Part shown: piece by piece, positions 62,548 to 64,000 of the stretch
Position numbering within the stretch: the first letter of the stretch is position 1
Layout: every line of letters begins with the position of its first letter
Assembly (NCBI GenBank): GCA_021014325.1
Contig: CM037473.1
Location: forward strand, 6,389,501-6,453,500
Source of the DNA: Plazaster borealis
Lineage: Eukaryota > Echinodermata > Asteroidea > Forcipulatida > Labidiasteridae
Direction: 5' to 3'
Length of the DNA: 64,000 nt
Notes under the pieces: generated by a model
Told to the model about the DNA's origin: nothing
The model's database searches: none
The model's input: the letters and a program-made list of their open reading frames with translations, nothing else
Position numbers and translations under genes: made by a program

Positions 62548-64000
62548 CTGTTGTAAAATAAACACAAAGTAAATCAGTATTATTACACGTACATCAGTCT
62601 ACTATAAAAAAAAAAACCAGTAGATTTACACTTTCTGCCTTTGTGAGATTATATAAGAAATTGAGAATTGTACAAGACATTCCCCCATAGTTCAATTTTG
62701 GTAAAAATCTGTGGCTTCCTAAACATTCACATGTGTTGACGACCCCAAACGGGCGTTTGAATTTCTGAGTCTTTCCAATAAGGAGAGTATTTCCATCAAA
62801 CACGTCATTAATAAGCTTTGCGCTAATGAATCCACAGAAAAATGACCAAAATTTACAATTTGTTTTATTTATTTCAGAGACTTTAGATGGTTGGATCCTG
62901 ACCAAATATTTTGACAAGGATTGTTACATAACATATTGTGACAAACTATAGTAATTGTATAAAGTAAAGAAATCTTAACAGAAAAGGAAAACTTCAACAG
63001 AAGTTTTTACAAATGACCGAAGCTAGAAAGCGGTATCCTGAAAATAATAATAATAATAATTTATTACATTTCTAGCGCGCCCTCTCCATCCGAGGATGTT
63101 CGAAGGCGCAAACTACAATAAAAGTTCCAGTAATAATTACATCAAAATACAAAAAGTAACAATTATGACAAAATACACACACTACAACCTAAAAATACAA
63201 AAATGTACCAACTAGATATAGATGCAATGTAGGTTTATGTGATCTAACTCTATTTTTGTTGTATACAGACGATTGTTTTGGGAGGTTACTCAGAGCAATG
63301 CTATTTTTCAAAGCAACTCTTTTGTTTGCTTCAAACCGCTGTTGTTTAGGGGTCAAGTTTCACCCTTAATCAGAGTAGAGCAAGCGTAACATAATAGGCG
63401 AGTACAAAACAAGGCCGGGATGCTTCACGCTTTGCCGTTGAATCTCCAGCCGGTGTTACGGATGAACGCAAATGATGTGGCATGGGGAAGTTGAGCGCAT
63501 CTGGAAGCGGTTAGACCTGGTCTGCGGGGAGGACAGGAGGGGAACTTGATTAAGGGGAAGCCTGTCACCAGAGCCTGGGCGGCATCGCATCCAGGAGCGA
63601 GACTGAGGTGGTGGTAGGGGTGCAATCTGTCAGTCAGGGGAAACTCTCAGATCACTCAGAAGCTTTCATAAAGGCAGAATGTCAAGGAGACGCTTTTTTT
63701 ACTGGCCAGGTCAGGAAATTGGGAACACAGGGAGTGTGGCCGCCTTGCCCAGGCAAGACCCAGATTCAGTAAACTTGGAAACATGTGGAGGGGTGTATGA
63801 TCCTTATCACAAAACCCAAAATGCAGGGATTCCATCAAAAACAATGTCATCACGGGCCCCACGGTACCTGAAATTTCTTCCGGTTTTGGTTTTTTTAATT
63901 AGTAATGGCAACAGTCCTGATGTATCCCACACATAAATCCAGCATCCCAAAATACACGGGAACGATTTTCACATTGGATTAATACAAAATGGGGGGCCTG
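62548..64000. other. Probable last intron of the NCBP3-like gene
   Basis: No convincing exon on the minus strand. An (AAT)n tract at 63047-63062 is followed by TTTCTAGCGCGCCCTCTCCA and CGAGGATGTTCGAAGGCGCA, a likely interspersed element. 63420-63640 is less AT-rich (GGAGCGAGACTGAGGTGGTG) but lacks coding shape. Confidence 0.45.

Noticed and set aside
63679..63936. Plus-strand frame beginning MSRRRFFYWPGQEIG
   Set aside because: No splice context or recognisable motif, and the region shows no coding periodicity by eye.

Overview
This is a gene-sparse, intron- and repeat-rich eukaryotic nuclear window. The protein-coding content is deuterostome-like. Together with the dense population of short palindromic DNA transposons, tRNA-headed SINEs and a vertebrate-type TTAGGG run, it points to a marine invertebrate deuterostome, most probably an echinoderm such as a sea star. 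The clade is an inference; the species cannot be fixed from sequence alone.

Five genes can be supported. (1) 98-290, minus: first coding exon of a CD2BP2-like spliceosomal U5 snRNP protein, running off the left edge. (2) 1851-10056, plus: an eight-exon gene for a protein of about 1,407 residues with acidic SUMO-binding-like motifs, about ten tandem 26-residue TTPT repeats, a Gln-rich coiled coil and a C-terminal RAMA domain like that of ANKRD31. A 2-bp TA insertion in the repeat array breaks the frame. (3) 14240-34093, minus: a complete twelve-exon MAPKAPK5 (PRAK/MK5) kinase, 485 residues, every splice phase reconciled. (4) 34357-51354, plus: a complete nine-exon USP30, the mitochondrial outer-membrane deubiquitinase, 908 residues, with a disordered insertion of about 400 residues inside the catalytic domain and one GC-AG intron. 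(5) 62184-62547, minus: a last coding exon resembling the C-terminus of NCBP3 (moderate to low confidence).

Layout: CD2BP2 and the RAMA gene diverge from about 1.6 kb. The RAMA gene and MAPKAPK5 converge at 10-14 kb. MAPKAPK5 and USP30 are strictly head-to-head, with only 263 bp between start codons, so they probably share a bidirectional promoter. USP30 and the NCBP3-like gene converge across an 11-kb repeat-filled gap. In humans USP30 and MAPKAPK5 both lie on 12q24, so the pairing may be a relic of ancient linkage.

Most remaining DNA is mobile or repetitive: a 1,054-bp hAT element with a perfect 8-bp target duplication; a Harbinger-like element with a TTA duplication; several hairpin MITE families (AAAGGCA/TTAA, GGGCCCAATTTCATAGAGC, GGGGTCGATTTCACAAA), some nested or in tandem; three tRNA-derived SINE families; a retroelement tail family; a 470-bp inverted repeat; and several minisatellites. 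I found no CRISPR array, functional tRNA, rRNA, or operon. The candidates for something undescribed are the RAMA/SUMO/minisatellite protein and the expanded USP30 paired divergently with MAPKAPK5.
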